Positions 54,789 through 63,886 of a DNA stretch of 64,000 nt are shown in pieces. This stretch comes from Gemmataceae bacterium (GTDB lineage Bacteria > Planctomycetota > Planctomycetia > Gemmatales > Gemmataceae): assembly GCA_009691845.1 (NCBI GenBank), contig SIAJ01000001.1, positions 62,001 through 126,000 of the forward strand. Direction: 5' to 3'. The position numbers were made by a program, and so were the translations under genes. The notes below the pieces were generated by a model. The model did no database searches and was not told the DNA's origin. It saw only the letters and a list, made by a program, of their open reading frames with translations. Position 1 is the first letter of the stretch. The number at the start of each line of letters is the position of its first letter.

Positions 54789-56527
54789 TAACGTTGCGGA
54801 TTCCTCTTCGTCAGCAACGACACAACAACAAGCACAGCGAAGCTCAACGGAATCGTTACCAGTCCAGGCTGGCTGAACGGTACTGGTGACCGATCGGCTG
54901 AAATGCCGTAAACGTCCTTGAAGGTATCTCCACTCAAGAGAATCCAGCCGAGCGATGTCATCATGCCCGCGAATACCGAGACGATGATGCCCTCCTTGGT
55001 TGTTCGTTTCCAGAAGAGCAGCATGACGAGGGCGGGTAGATTCGCCGAGGCCGCCACGCTAAACGCCCAGCCGACCAGATAGTTCACGTTCATACGCTCG
55101 AAGACGATCCCCAGGCATACCGCGACCAGTCCCACGCACACAGCGGCCAGTTTGCCGACGCGTACTTTCGCGGAGTCACTCATTTCCAGCTTCAGGAAGC
55201 CGGTCATCACATCGTGAACGACGGCACCGCTGGCCGCGACAATCAAACCGCTCACGGTGCCCAACACCGTTGTAAACGCAACCGCGGAGATCAGCGCAAA
55301 GGGGAGTTCGCCAAAACTCTTCGCCAGAAGCGGGGCAGTCATGTTGGAATTGGAAACGTCGATTGTGCCGCCGGTCATCGCTCCGAGACCCATGAAGAGC
55401 GTGAGCACGTAAAAGCAACCGATGGCCGCGATACCCACGACCGTGCTCTTGCGAGCGGCAGCGGCATCCTTCACCGTGTAATAACGAATCAGGATGTGTG
55501 GCAACGACGCTGTGCCGCAGAACAGGGCCAGCATCAGCGACAGAAAATTCAGCTTCGCAGTCAGGTCCGCGCTTTTCAGACCGGCGAACGTCGGGCTGTT
55601 ACCGGGACGCAGCACATCGGCCCCGGAGGTCGGCTTCGGTGAATAGGTCGTCGTCTTGTTTCCCTCGGCATCCGTCGCGGTTTTGGACGACCAGAGCACA
55701 ATCTCGCTCTCGCGGACGGTGTTCAGGAACTCGACTGGCCCGACCGGACCAGTCTCCGTTACTCCACCAGGCAACTGACGCACGTGCCCGACCTGTCTCA
55801 AATCGCCCTGGCCTTCGCCGTGACCTTGCGGCTTACCGTTGACCAGTTTTTTCCCGTCGGCTGTTACCGTGATCGTCTGCGGCGCACTCGCTTCCGGGCT
55901 TGGGTCCGCCTTCAGGCCTCGATTCAAAATCATCACGGTGAGGCCGGCACTGAAGATCAACAACAGTGACCCTTTGAAGAACTGCACATAAGTCGTGGAG
56001 GCCATGCCGGCCGTGGCCACGATCAGGATCACGACCGCACCAACCATGAGCACGCCGGCCCAGTGTGGAAAACCGAGCAACGGCTTGATGAGCACGCCGG
56101 CCCCGACCATCTGCGGGATGAGATAAAAGACGCTGACCACAAGCGTGCTGATCGCGGCCATCAGCTTGATGCCGCGCGATTGAAACTTGTTGTCGAGCGC
56201 ATCCGCGAAGGTGTATTTGCCGAGTCGCTTGAGAGGTTCCGCGATTACGAACAGTGCGACTACCCAGCCGGCAAGGTAGCCGATCGAGTACAGAAAGCCG
56301 TCGTAGCCGTAGAAGGCAATCATGCCGCAGATGCCGAGAAACGATGCGGCCGAAAGATAATCTCCGGCAAAGGCGACGCCATTCACGAACCAGGGCACAT
56401 GCCCACCGGCAGCGAAGTAGCCAGAGGCCGTGCGTGTTCGCCGACCGAGGTAGAAGCTGATGCCAAGAGTGAAGAGCACGAAGAGAGCAAAGACGACGAC
56501 GGCGATACGAGAGGGATCATGAATCAC
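54788..56527 (-). CDS. actP: Cation/acetate symporter ActP-like (SSS family)
   Basis: 579 residues, a sodium:solute symporter. About 13 membrane segments; AGDYLSAASFLGICGMIAFY and the GTASLPHILIRYYTVKD block are typical of ActP/acetate permeases. A soluble loop of about 90 residues (Pro/Ser/Gly-rich, about 210-315) is longer than in E. coli. Start ATG at 56527; the upstream DUF485 gene overlaps by four bases, as in yjcH-actP. Acetate or another short-chain acid is the likely substrate, with sodium or protons coupled. Confidence 0.9.
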   Translation of the reverse strand: MIHDPSRIAVVVFALFVLFTLGISFYLGRRTRTASGYFAAGGHVPWFVNGVAFAGDYLSAASFLGICGMIAFYGYDGFLYSIGYLAGWVVALFVIAEPLKRLGKYTFADALDNKFQSRGIKLMAAISTLVVSVFYLIPQMVGAGVLIKPLLGFPHWAGVLMVGAVVILIVATAGMASTTYVQFFKGSLLLIFSAGLTVMILNRGLKADPSPEASAPQTITVTADGKKLVNGKPQGHGEGQGDLRQVGHVRQLPGGVTETGPVGPVEFLNTVRESEIVLWSSKTATDAEGNKTTTYSPKPTSGADVLRPGNSPTFAGLKSADLTAKLNFLSLMLALFCGTASLPHILIRYYTVKDAAAARKSTVVGIAAIGCFYVLTLFMGLGAMTGGTIDVSNSNMTAPLLAKSFGELPFALISAVAFTTVLGTVSGLIVAASGAVVHDVMTGFLKLEMSDSAKVRVGKLAAVCVGLVAVCLGIVFERMNVNYLVGWAFSVAASANLPALVMLLFWKRTTKEGIIVSVFAGMMTSLGWILLSGDTFKDVYGISADRSPVPFSQPGLVTIPLSFAVLVVVSLLTKRNPQR

Positions 56528-56805
56528 GCCCGGTTCCCTCCGGGCTTGCGACAGAGCCAGGCGTACAGGAGGGCCAAAACCAGGGCTCCAACGATGAGTA
56601 CGAACCCGGACGAGACCGCCAGGTTGATGCCCAAGAAAGGCACTTCATCCATGAGTGCCGGCCGAAAGGCGTTGATAAAGACATACGCTCCGTAGCCCGC
56701 GAGATAGACGGCAAAGAGAATGAGCCCAAGCCGAGCGTTGTACTGCTCAACCGGCAGATCGCGGACTTCGTCTGGCGGAGGTGGAGAGTTCGTAAAGCCG
56801 GCCAC
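56524..56805 (-). CDS. yjcH: DUF485 membrane protein (YjcH-like)
   Basis: 93 residues with two membrane helices (LGLILFAVYLAGYGAYVF and SGFVLIVGALVLALLYAWL) separated by a short loop. DUF485 proteins precede actP in many bacteria and are thought to support the symporter. The stop overlaps actP by four bases. The 250 bases upstream (56806-57055) show no gene. Confidence 0.88.
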   Translation of the reverse strand: MAGFTNSPPPPDEVRDLPVEQYNARLGLILFAVYLAGYGAYVFINAFRPALMDEVPFLGINLAVSSGFVLIVGALVLALLYAWLCRKPGGNRA

Positions 56806-57055
56806 TAGTCAATCTCCGTCGAGGAGGGGAGAAGTAACCGTACCATTCGCAGCGAGGGATGACAACGGTTAGACCCTTCGCAGCCAAGGATCCGCATGGA
56901 CGCCAGTAATCAGAGAACGCTCTTGTCTTCAGTCCGTTGGGCTGAAGGCAACAAGCAAAAGCAAACAACCCCAGTGGAAGTGGGGACACATGGCATTGCG
57001 GATTGCGATTCGAATGCCCCGATAGGGGACTCGGGGAATTATTTTCACCGAAATA

Positions 57056-57712
57056 CTAACCGGGTACGGTCCAGGTCCAGTGCCGGTCCGTCGTTTGTCG
57101 CACTCCGAGCGGATCAAAGCCGACGCCGGCGACCAAATCCTTCACTTCATCCACGGTGAGCGCCGCATGAAGCGATTCGGCGAACATCTTCTTCTGGTGA
57201 TCGTTCGCTCCCGCTGCGTAGGTTTCGACCAGGTGCCGCAGGGTCGCCTCGTCGTTCGGTCGCAGCAGATCGCGGACGAGCACTGTCCCACCTGGCTCAA
57301 CGATGCGGGCGATCTCCGTGAAGACCGAGCGTGGTTCCGGAATGTGATGCACGATGCTATTCGACATGACGGCTGGAAACGTGCCATCGGTGAAACCCAT
57401 CCGCTTGGCATCAGCGAGCCGGCAACTGATCCGAGACTTGAACCCGGCCCGTAGTACATTCGCTTCCGCGAGTTTCAGCATGTGGGCCGCGGCATCCACG
57501 GCCACGATGACCCCCTTCGAGGATTGCCGGCAAAACTCAATCGGGATGAGGGCCGTGCCTGTTCCCAAATCGAGGATCGGAGACTGCCTGTTCCAGATGG
57601 CCAGGAAGTCCGCGATGAAAACTCGATTGACCTGCGAATGGTCCATCGAGTCGTAATCGCGGGCCTCCTCGGGCGTGTCCATCACTTCGGGTTCGAGGAT
57701 GCGAGAGAGCAT
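57056..57712 (-). CDS. Class I SAM-dependent methyltransferase
   Basis: 218 residues. The nucleotide-binding motif I is LDLGTGTALI (about residues 45-54), motif II region VAVDAAAHMLKLAEANVL, and post-motif SNSIVHHIPEPRSVF matches the ubiquinone/menaquinone-type methyltransferases. The substrate is unknown. It is the third gene of an operon after a hydrolase and a GH3 protein, nine bases from GH3; a small-molecule substrate of that operon is likely. Confidence 0.9.
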   Translation of the reverse strand: MLSRILEPEVMDTPEEARDYDSMDHSQVNRVFIADFLAIWNRQSPILDLGTGTALIPIEFCRQSSKGVIVAVDAAAHMLKLAEANVLRAGFKSRISCRLADAKRMGFTDGTFPAVMSNSIVHHIPEPRSVFTEIARIVEPGGTVLVRDLLRPNDEATLRHLVETYAAGANDHQKKMFAESLHAALTVDEVKDLVAGVGFDPLGVRQTTDRHWTWTVPG

Positions 57713-57721
57713 GATGCGATC

Positions 57722-59410
57722 CTACGCCGCCGCTTTGCTAGGCAGGAGTACCGACTGGGCAAACGCCACGTCGCCGATCAGGCAGGGGTGTTTGTACTGC
57801 TCCGGAGAACCGCCCGTCTTGGCCACTCGTTCGCGGTCCCAGTTGGCCCAGAAGCCGCTTGGCAGCACGTGAGCCCGAACCGGTCCCAGTCGACTACTTG
57901 AACGCTTGGCTTCGTATTCAATGTTGTTGTCGCCAAGAGCGAGATCGAGGGCGGTCAGGAAGCGGCGAAGTAACGCGGGCTCCTTGGCGTCCTGGCTTTC
58001 CAGGAACAGGCCGTAGTAAGGCTGCGTTTCGTCCCAACAAGGTGCGAGAGCGTAGGCCGTCAGCGGCTGTGGGATGGTTTGCACCAGACGATCGACAGAC
58101 TGCGTTACGTGGTACTCGGAAAGCTTTTCACCGGTCAGATTGGCGAAGCGGCTTCCCTTGCCGAGGAACTCGATCGTCGGGGTGTTGTGGAAGAATCCTG
58201 TCACGCGAACGAGGTCCGAGATGTGGTAGCGGTACAGCCCGGCCTTGGTGGTCATCACGATGTAGTAATGCTTGCCAACTTCTATTTCGTGGGCACCAAG
58301 GGCCGTCGGACTCGGACGATCAATCTCACCTTCCGGAATGAAATCGAAGAAGTGAGTGGTGACATCGAGCACGCCCGAGGGCGTGCCATCCTCGACCGGA
58401 ATGCTCATGCGGCCTTCGCTTGCCAGGAGGCCAAGGTCGCGGATCGGAGCGTCGCCGTAGAAGCTGGAAAGCTGACGCAAATAGGGCCGCACGCTGCCGC
58501 CGGTCCAGCAGCCGATCAGCAATTTGTCGGCCGGCCAGGCATCTTTCGGATACAGATTGCCCGATTCATTTGCGAACGCTTCCAACGCCTTCGCACGTGC
58601 TTGTTTCGGCTTCAGCTTCCTGGAGAGGATGGCACGGATTTCAGCCGGCATGTCCAACTTCGGATTGAGCGTACCATCGTGAATATCGCGGATCAGCGAC
58701 TCCTTTTCACGATCCATGAATCGAGCCAGGTTCACCAGCGTGCTCGGGTTCGCGGACATCAACATGCCGAGTGGTTTACGCAAGCCCATGCGAAGGGCGA
58801 CATACGTTCGCGTCTGGGAATCCTTGAGCTTGCCGCTTGCGGGGGGCACGACGTACATCCAGCGCATGATCCGCTTTTGTACCTGAGCGGTGAAGCCAGA
58901 TAGATTGCCGCATGGAATCCCGGCCTCGGTGCGGTATTCGTCCGCGTCGCCGGCGAGTTGCATGATCGGCTTCAAGAACACGTGCTTGTGCTGCTTGAGG
59001 GCTTTCAGACCCCACAGATTCCAGCTTCGGCGATAATCGTCGACGTACTGCTGGGTGATGGGAATATGCTTGCGGGCGGCCGTTGTGCCGCTGGTGAGTG
59101 CGAACATCAAGACTTGTGGATCGGCCAGCAACGCCTTCGTGTCGCCGGCCATCACGCGGCGAATGTAAGGATCAAGGCGTTCGTATGGAGCAACTGGAAC
59201 CTGTCGGCGATAATCGGCCACGGTCTGGATGTGCGAAAAGCCATGATCGTTACCGAAACCCGTGTCGGCATGATAAGCCAGGATCCCCCGTAGAAGTGAC
59301 TCCTGTGTGGCCTGCGGCGTCATGCAGGCCGCTTCGAATCGTGCGAATTTCTTGTACAGAGGCCGGGCCAGGGCCTTGCGTGCCATCTTGCGTAGGAATC
59401 CACCGATCAT
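57722..59410 (-). CDS. GH3 family protein (acyl-acid-amido synthetase-like)
   Basis: 562 residues. GH3 enzymes of plants adenylate jasmonate, auxin or other acids and join them to amino acids. Visible blocks: LMFALTSGTTAARKHIPIT (the nucleotide-binding SGTT region), SSFYGDAPIRDLGLLASEGR, HYYIVMTTKAGLYRYHISDL with the YRYxxxD motif, and a C-terminal domain with TGEKLSEYHV. Thirteen bases separate it from the hydrolase in front and nine from the methyltransferase behind. In bacteria the substrate is not known. Confidence 0.92.
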   Translation of the reverse strand: MIGGFLRKMARKALARPLYKKFARFEAACMTPQATQESLLRGILAYHADTGFGNDHGFSHIQTVADYRRQVPVAPYERLDPYIRRVMAGDTKALLADPQVLMFALTSGTTAARKHIPITQQYVDDYRRSWNLWGLKALKQHKHVFLKPIMQLAGDADEYRTEAGIPCGNLSGFTAQVQKRIMRWMYVVPPASGKLKDSQTRTYVALRMGLRKPLGMLMSANPSTLVNLARFMDREKESLIRDIHDGTLNPKLDMPAEIRAILSRKLKPKQARAKALEAFANESGNLYPKDAWPADKLLIGCWTGGSVRPYLRQLSSFYGDAPIRDLGLLASEGRMSIPVEDGTPSGVLDVTTHFFDFIPEGEIDRPSPTALGAHEIEVGKHYYIVMTTKAGLYRYHISDLVRVTGFFHNTPTIEFLGKGSRFANLTGEKLSEYHVTQSVDRLVQTIPQPLTAYALAPCWDETQPYYGLFLESQDAKEPALLRRFLTALDLALGDNNIEYEAKRSSSRLGPVRAHVLPSGFWANWDRERVAKTGGSPEQYKHPCLIGDVAFAQSVLLPSKAAA

Positions 59411-59423
59411 GAGATTTCCTGGT

Positions 59424-60383
59424 TTACGTCAAGTTCGCATCGAAGAAAGCAACGACGCGTGGCCCGTACTCCGCTCCGGCCAGGACAATCGATTGATTGT
59501 GTCGCGCACCGCGGACGGCCCAGAATTCTTTCGGCCCGCGAGCCCGACGGAATAAAGACCGAGCCATCTCCATTTTGATGTAACTGTCCAGTTCGCCGTG
59601 GATCATTAGTAACGGTTGTCGCAACCGGCCCATGCGCGGGTCCAGATGGAAGAACTGGACTTTTCGGCTCAATTCGACCCTTCGGACTCCAACCATGGCC
59701 ATGTGTGCATAAAACCAGGCCGGAAATAGTCCGTGGACCATGAAGTCCGGGTTATACACGCTAATCCACTTGCGCATGTAGGGCAACATGACCGAGGAGA
59801 GCCCAAACGCCCCGTCGGTGGCGACGCAGCGGATGGTCGGATCCTTCGTCGCCACGGCCAAGCCCGCGTTGGCCCCTTTGCTGACACCGAACCAGCCGAT
59901 CTTGCAGTCGCCGAGGTCGGGCCGACTTTTCATATAAGCGAGGGCTGCTCGGGCGTCGGCGACCTCGTAGCGCGTGATCCATTGCAAAGGCTCGTAGCCG
60001 GGAATCGAATCGCTAGCCCCCTGGCTCCTCGGCTCGTAGGTGAAAATATCGTATCCGGCCTGAAGGAGTGACGCGCAGTAGGACCGGCACGACCAGCGAT
60101 CGGAGCCGTACTCAATGCCAAAGATGATCACGCCTTTGCGAGCCGCAGCCGGAGTGCGAAAATAGGCCCCCTGGATGTGCATCCCATCGGCAGTCGGAAT
60201 TCGCAGATCCTCGGCGGCCGGGTCGCTCTCGCCACGCGGAATCACGAACAGGGGTTTCTCGGGGAAGATCCGTTCCACTTGCTCGAGCAAATACTGTCGC
60301 CCGTACCAATAGACGCAGGTTAATAGTCCAGCAATGAGCAAGAGCGGAAGCCAAAGCAATACAATTCCGAGTGCGGTCCACAT
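59424..60383 (-). CDS. Alpha/beta hydrolase, membrane-anchored
   Basis: 319 residues. An N-terminal membrane helix (ALGIVLLWLPLLLIAGLLTC) precedes an alpha/beta-hydrolase domain with the oxyanion region FGIEYGSDRW and nucleophile elbow GVSKGAN (Ser about 182). Candidate acid and base are Asp and His near the end (IHGELDSYIK, GARHNQSI). It is first in the hydrolase-GH3-methyltransferase operon; an 80-base divergent gap separates it from the SUMF1 gene. Confidence 0.88.
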   Translation of the reverse strand: MWTALGIVLLWLPLLLIAGLLTCVYWYGRQYLLEQVERIFPEKPLFVIPRGESDPAAEDLRIPTADGMHIQGAYFRTPAAARKGVIIFGIEYGSDRWSCRSYCASLLQAGYDIFTYEPRSQGASDSIPGYEPLQWITRYEVADARAALAYMKSRPDLGDCKIGWFGVSKGANAGLAVATKDPTIRCVATDGAFGLSSVMLPYMRKWISVYNPDFMVHGLFPAWFYAHMAMVGVRRVELSRKVQFFHLDPRMGRLRQPLLMIHGELDSYIKMEMARSLFRRARGPKEFWAVRGARHNQSIVLAGAEYGPRVVAFFDANLT

Positions 60384-60462
60384 AGTCTGTCAGTGTAGGA
60401 AGAACTTGGGTGATTTCGGTACGGGTCGTTTACCAAAGTCACACCCATCCGGAGAGTACACA

Positions 60463-61587
60463 ATGTTTTCGCTCCGCTCATCCGCTGTGCTGTTACTCCT
60501 GTTCTTCGTGACCCTCTTATCTGGAATTTTGCACGGAGAAACTGGCAAGGATCGGGAACGCGAGCGCATCGACGACTTGGTTCGGCAACTGGCGCACGAC
60601 AAATACGCCAAGCGGGAAGCCGCCCGCAAGCAACTAGAAGTTCTCGGCGAGAAGGCCTTGCCCGCCATTCGCGAAGCCCAGGTCAAACGAGATCTAGACT
60701 TCGAGACGCTCGCCAAGCAAGTGACCCGCTCGATCATGATTCGATCGAGCAAGAGCAAATCGATCGGATTGGAATTATCCGTAGTCGACGAGGGAAAATT
60801 CGAGATGGGCTCTCCCCGGGGCGAGAGGAATCGGCACCCGGACGAGACGCCTCATCTGGTACGAATCACGAAGCCCTTCCTCATGGGGAAGTACGAAGTC
60901 TCTCAGGAAGAATACACGCAGGTAATGAAACACAATCCGAGCTGGACATCCAGCGCGGGTGATGGAAAGAGCAAGGTGCAAGGCGTCAACACCAGTCAGT
61001 TCCCGGTCGAGAATGTCACCTGGTACGATGCGATCGAGTTCTGCAATCGCCTGAGCAAGCTAGACGGATACGACCCCTACTATCTGGTCGCGGAAGCCAA
61101 GATCGAAAAGGACTCGATCAAGAGTGCAACGGTATCGGCCATGGGTGGAAACGGGTATCGCCTGCCGACGGAGGCCGAGTGGGAATTCTGTTGTCGGGCG
61201 TGGACGGCAATGCCTTTTCACTTCGGTTCCGAAAATACTGGAGCTGATGCGAACACCCGGCCCGGACCGGCCTACGGCTACGGCGGCGGGCCGAACTGGA
61301 CTGCCCTCGGACGCACCGCCAAGATTGGCAGCTACAAGCCAAGCCATCTCGGGTTGTTCGACATGCACGGCAACGTCGCGGAGTGGTGTTGGGATTACTT
61401 CGACAAGGATTATTATTCGACTGGCCCAGAGGTCGATCCACCCGGTCCAGAGAAGGGGTATCTGCGTCTTCTTCGGGGCGGGTCGTGGATGGTGTCGGAG
61501 GGAAGTTGCCGATCCGCCACGCGGTTTCACATGGCTCCGGAAGCAAGCAAAGAGTACATTGGCTTCCGAGTTGCGAGAACTCCGTGA
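60463..61587 (+). CDS. SUMF1/FGE-like domain protein, one catalytic Cys lost
   Basis: 374 residues with a signal peptide. A helical segment (about 30-100) precedes the SUMF1 fold: GKFEMGSPRGERNRHPDETP (about 115-135), YEVSQEEYTQVM, RLPTEAEWEFCCRAW, GLFDMHGNVAEWCWD and LLRGGSWMVSEGSCRSATRF. Formylglycine-generating enzymes use two cysteines within that last block; here only the second (SCRSA) is present, so sulfatase activation is unlikely. The stop overlaps the next gene's start by one base (TGATG). Start ATG at 60463 has GGAGAG upstream. Confidence 0.9.
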   Translation: MFSLRSSAVLLLLFFVTLLSGILHGETGKDRERERIDDLVRQLAHDKYAKREAARKQLEVLGEKALPAIREAQVKRDLDFETLAKQVTRSIMIRSSKSKSIGLELSVVDEGKFEMGSPRGERNRHPDETPHLVRITKPFLMGKYEVSQEEYTQVMKHNPSWTSSAGDGKSKVQGVNTSQFPVENVTWYDAIEFCNRLSKLDGYDPYYLVAEAKIEKDSIKSATVSAMGGNGYRLPTEAEWEFCCRAWTAMPFHFGSENTGADANTRPGPAYGYGGGPNWTALGRTAKIGSYKPSHLGLFDMHGNVAEWCWDYFDKDYYSTGPEVDPPGPEKGYLRLLRGGSWMVSEGSCRSATRFHMAPEASKEYIGFRVARTP

Positions 61588-63041
61588 TGCCGGGATTCCA
61601 TATGGGTTATGCGAAACTCGCTTCGGTCGCTAGCCCGCTCCTCCTCGTAGCTCTTCTGCTGAGTGGTTGCCAATGCAATCGGTCCAAACCCATTGCGAAT
61701 GACGTAATCATCGAAAAAACCAGTCCGAACCTTGTCTTCGTAAGCTTCGACGCCTTGCAAGCTTCACACGTAAGTTGCCTTGGCTATCCGCGAAACACGA
61801 CGCCGACCATCGATGCCATGGCGAACTCGGGTTTCAAGTTCACGAACGCCATTTCGGTTGCATCCTGGACCGTTCCTGCTTCGATGACCTGGTTCACAGG
61901 CGTGTATCCATCCGAGCACCGGATGACGAACAAGTTCTCCGTTTACAACGAGAAGGTTCAGAAACTCGCCAACCTGAAGGAACTCGCGCCGGACATTGTC
62001 ACCTTGGCGGACATCTTGAGAGAGAACGGTTACGCCACCGGAGGCTTCACCGGCAACGCCGGCGTCAGTGCCGGGTTCGGCTACGAACAAGGCTTCGATG
62101 TCTACTTTCACGAAAAGGGAAAGTTCGGCAGCATGGATCGCAGCATTCCGGAAGCCCTTAAATGGGTGAAGCAAAACCGGGATAAGAAGTTCTTCCTCTT
62201 TCTGCACGGCTACGACATCCACGGCCAAAACACGCCCGACGGCGGCTACGATTATCGTTTCGTGGACAAGGACTACGACGGAAAATTCATCGGCTCGACA
62301 TTGGAGCAAGAGTCCCTGCGGGAGGAGGGCCTGGAGCGGGGCCAGCTAACGCTTCGCGAAGCGGACGTACGCTTTTGGCGGGCGGTTTACGACGAAAAGA
62401 TTCAACGCACCGACGCGAAGTTCAAGCATTTCCTGGAAGAGTTCACAAAGCTCGGGCTTGCGGAGAACACTGTGTTCGTCCTGACATCCGACCACGGCAC
62501 GGAGTTGTACGAACACCGCCGCTTCGATCACGGCTACTCGCTATTTCAGGAGCAGATTCATGTGCCCTTGATCGTTAAGCTCCCCGGGCAGACCGAGGGG
62601 AAAACAATCGCCGACCGAGTCGGCAGTATCGACTTGATGCCCACGATCCTCAATCTCCTCGATGTTCAAGTGCCGGAAACGGCTCGGCTCCAGCAACGCG
62701 GCACAAGCCTCGTGCCCGCAATGCACGGAGATCGTGTTCGACGCGACGTGTTCTCGGAAACCGATTACCGCGAATACACCTTCAAGCGATCCATCATCAC
62801 CCCGGATGGTTGGAAGTTCATTTACACCCTCGAAACCAAGGGCCGCGAACTCTTCGATTTGAATGTCGATCCCGGGGAGACGAGAAACCTGGCCACAATT
62901 GAACCAAAACGGGCGGCAGAATTGGAAGCCAAGCTGTTTGCTCACTTCAAATCCATTGGGCACGATCTAACGGCCCGCCGATGGGGTGTTGGCATGAATC
63001 CCGTTTACAATTCGCAGGGGAAGGGTCTGCTCAAGAAATGA
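61587..63041 (+). CDS. Sulfatase-like lipoprotein of the alkaline phosphatase superfamily, no formylglycine motif
   Basis: 484 residues. A hydrophobic leader ends in the lipobox LSGC (Cys28). The AlkP-superfamily sulfatase fold follows: VFVSFDALQASHVSCLGYPR with the metal Asp55, then SWTVPASMTWFTGVYPSE, where sulfatases have the C-x-P-x-R nucleophile motif; here it is T-V-P-A-S with Thr95 in the nucleophile position. SDHGTELYEH holds the second metal site, and HVPLIVKLPG continues the fold. The lack of Cys/Ser and Arg suggests phosphoesterase or transferase activity rather than sulfatase. Start at 61587; 61602 is an alternative. Confidence 0.88.
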   Translation: MPGFHMGYAKLASVASPLLLVALLLSGCQCNRSKPIANDVIIEKTSPNLVFVSFDALQASHVSCLGYPRNTTPTIDAMANSGFKFTNAISVASWTVPASMTWFTGVYPSEHRMTNKFSVYNEKVQKLANLKELAPDIVTLADILRENGYATGGFTGNAGVSAGFGYEQGFDVYFHEKGKFGSMDRSIPEALKWVKQNRDKKFFLFLHGYDIHGQNTPDGGYDYRFVDKDYDGKFIGSTLEQESLREEGLERGQLTLREADVRFWRAVYDEKIQRTDAKFKHFLEEFTKLGLAENTVFVLTSDHGTELYEHRRFDHGYSLFQEQIHVPLIVKLPGQTEGKTIADRVGSIDLMPTILNLLDVQVPETARLQQRGTSLVPAMHGDRVRRDVFSETDYREYTFKRSIITPDGWKFIYTLETKGRELFDLNVDPGETRNLATIEPKRAAELEAKLFAHFKSIGHDLTARRWGVGMNPVYNSQGKGLLKK

Positions 63042-63078
63042 AGAATGCTGCCCAGCTACGTCTCAGTGAGGAATTCCC

Positions 63079-63768
63079 TCAGGCAATCGACAAGTCGTCG
63101 CACGCTTGTTCGTAACTCACCTCGAGATCGAGCAGAATGGCGAGATCGGGCCCCAACCAGATTGGCAACGCGGGCAGCGGCTGGCCGAGCGCCAATCGAT
63201 GCGACCAGCATTCCAGCAATAGGCGTTTCTTGCGCGGCCCCCAACGGCACGACGATGCGTAAATCGATGGCGGGTCGTCGCACAGCCTCGGATCTTTTTG
63301 ACCCAGGAACGCCATCAGTTCGCAATAGAGGTTGGGTTGCCGCACCGTCACGAGATCCACAATGCTGACGGCAACGCCCTTCTGCAACATGGCCGCACAT
63401 TTTCCGATAAAGGCGTTCCGGCTTTCCGGTCGATCCTTGTTTGCGGGACTGACAATTTCGATTGCTGCCACCAGTTGGCGGCCACGTTTGGCGTCGTAGA
63501 TTCGCACTTCATATTCGTCGTAATCCGGAAGCAATATCTCCAGGGCAACTGATGGCTCGCCGGCCGAAAGGTAGAGCGGCACGTCGCTCTCGTAGCTTTC
63601 AAAATCGACTTCGCATTGTGTTCCGCGATGAACGCCGGGCGCGGCAACGAAGCCATCGGGAAGCTGTTTCTTGAGTTGTTGGACGATTACTGCGGGCCAA
63701 CCAGCGTGAAGTGCTTCCCACGAGGACTTAAGGTCCACCGGCGGACGAAAATGATCGCGTAGAGGCAT
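63079..63768 (-). CDS. DUF4058 family protein
   Basis: 229 residues. DUF4058 is a planctomycete/cyanobacterial family resembling restriction-endonuclease-like folds; the block AIEIVSPANKDRPESR with its acidic/Lys pattern fits such a core (E-x-x-S, N-K). WEALHAGWPAVIVQQLKKQL at the start and GQPLPALPIWLGPDLAILLD near the end are family-typical. Start ATG at 63768 has GGGAG upstream; an in-frame start 18 codons earlier is possible. Activity unproven. Confidence 0.82.
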   Translation of the reverse strand: MPLRDHFRPPVDLKSSWEALHAGWPAVIVQQLKKQLPDGFVAAPGVHRGTQCEVDFESYESDVPLYLSAGEPSVALEILLPDYDEYEVRIYDAKRGRQLVAAIEIVSPANKDRPESRNAFIGKCAAMLQKGVAVSIVDLVTVRQPNLYCELMAFLGQKDPRLCDDPPSIYASSCRWGPRKKRLLLECWSHRLALGQPLPALPIWLGPDLAILLDLEVSYEQACDDLSIA

Positions 63769-63830
63769 GGCCGATTCTCCCACCGATGATTCTATCTGAT
63801 GGGTGCGGCCATCCCGAGTCAAGAAATGAA

Positions 63831-63869
63831 GAACGCCGCGTGATCGAGGTGCTCGATAACGCGGCGTTC
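63831..63869 (-). terminator. Terminator of the sigma-70 gene
   Basis: 10-bp perfect stem GAACGCCGCG/CGCGGCGTTC enclosing TGATCGAGGTGCTCGATAA, which itself pairs (ATCGAG/CTCGAT). On the minus strand it is followed by TTCATTTCTTG. It lies 18 bases after the sigma factor stop codon. Confidence 0.75.
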
Positions 63870-63886
63870 ATGTTCAAGGGCCGAAA

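Noticed and set aside
60463-61587. True formylglycine-generating enzyme
   Set aside because: One of the two catalytic cysteines is absent and the adjacent sulfatase-like protein has no C/S-x-P-x-R motif.
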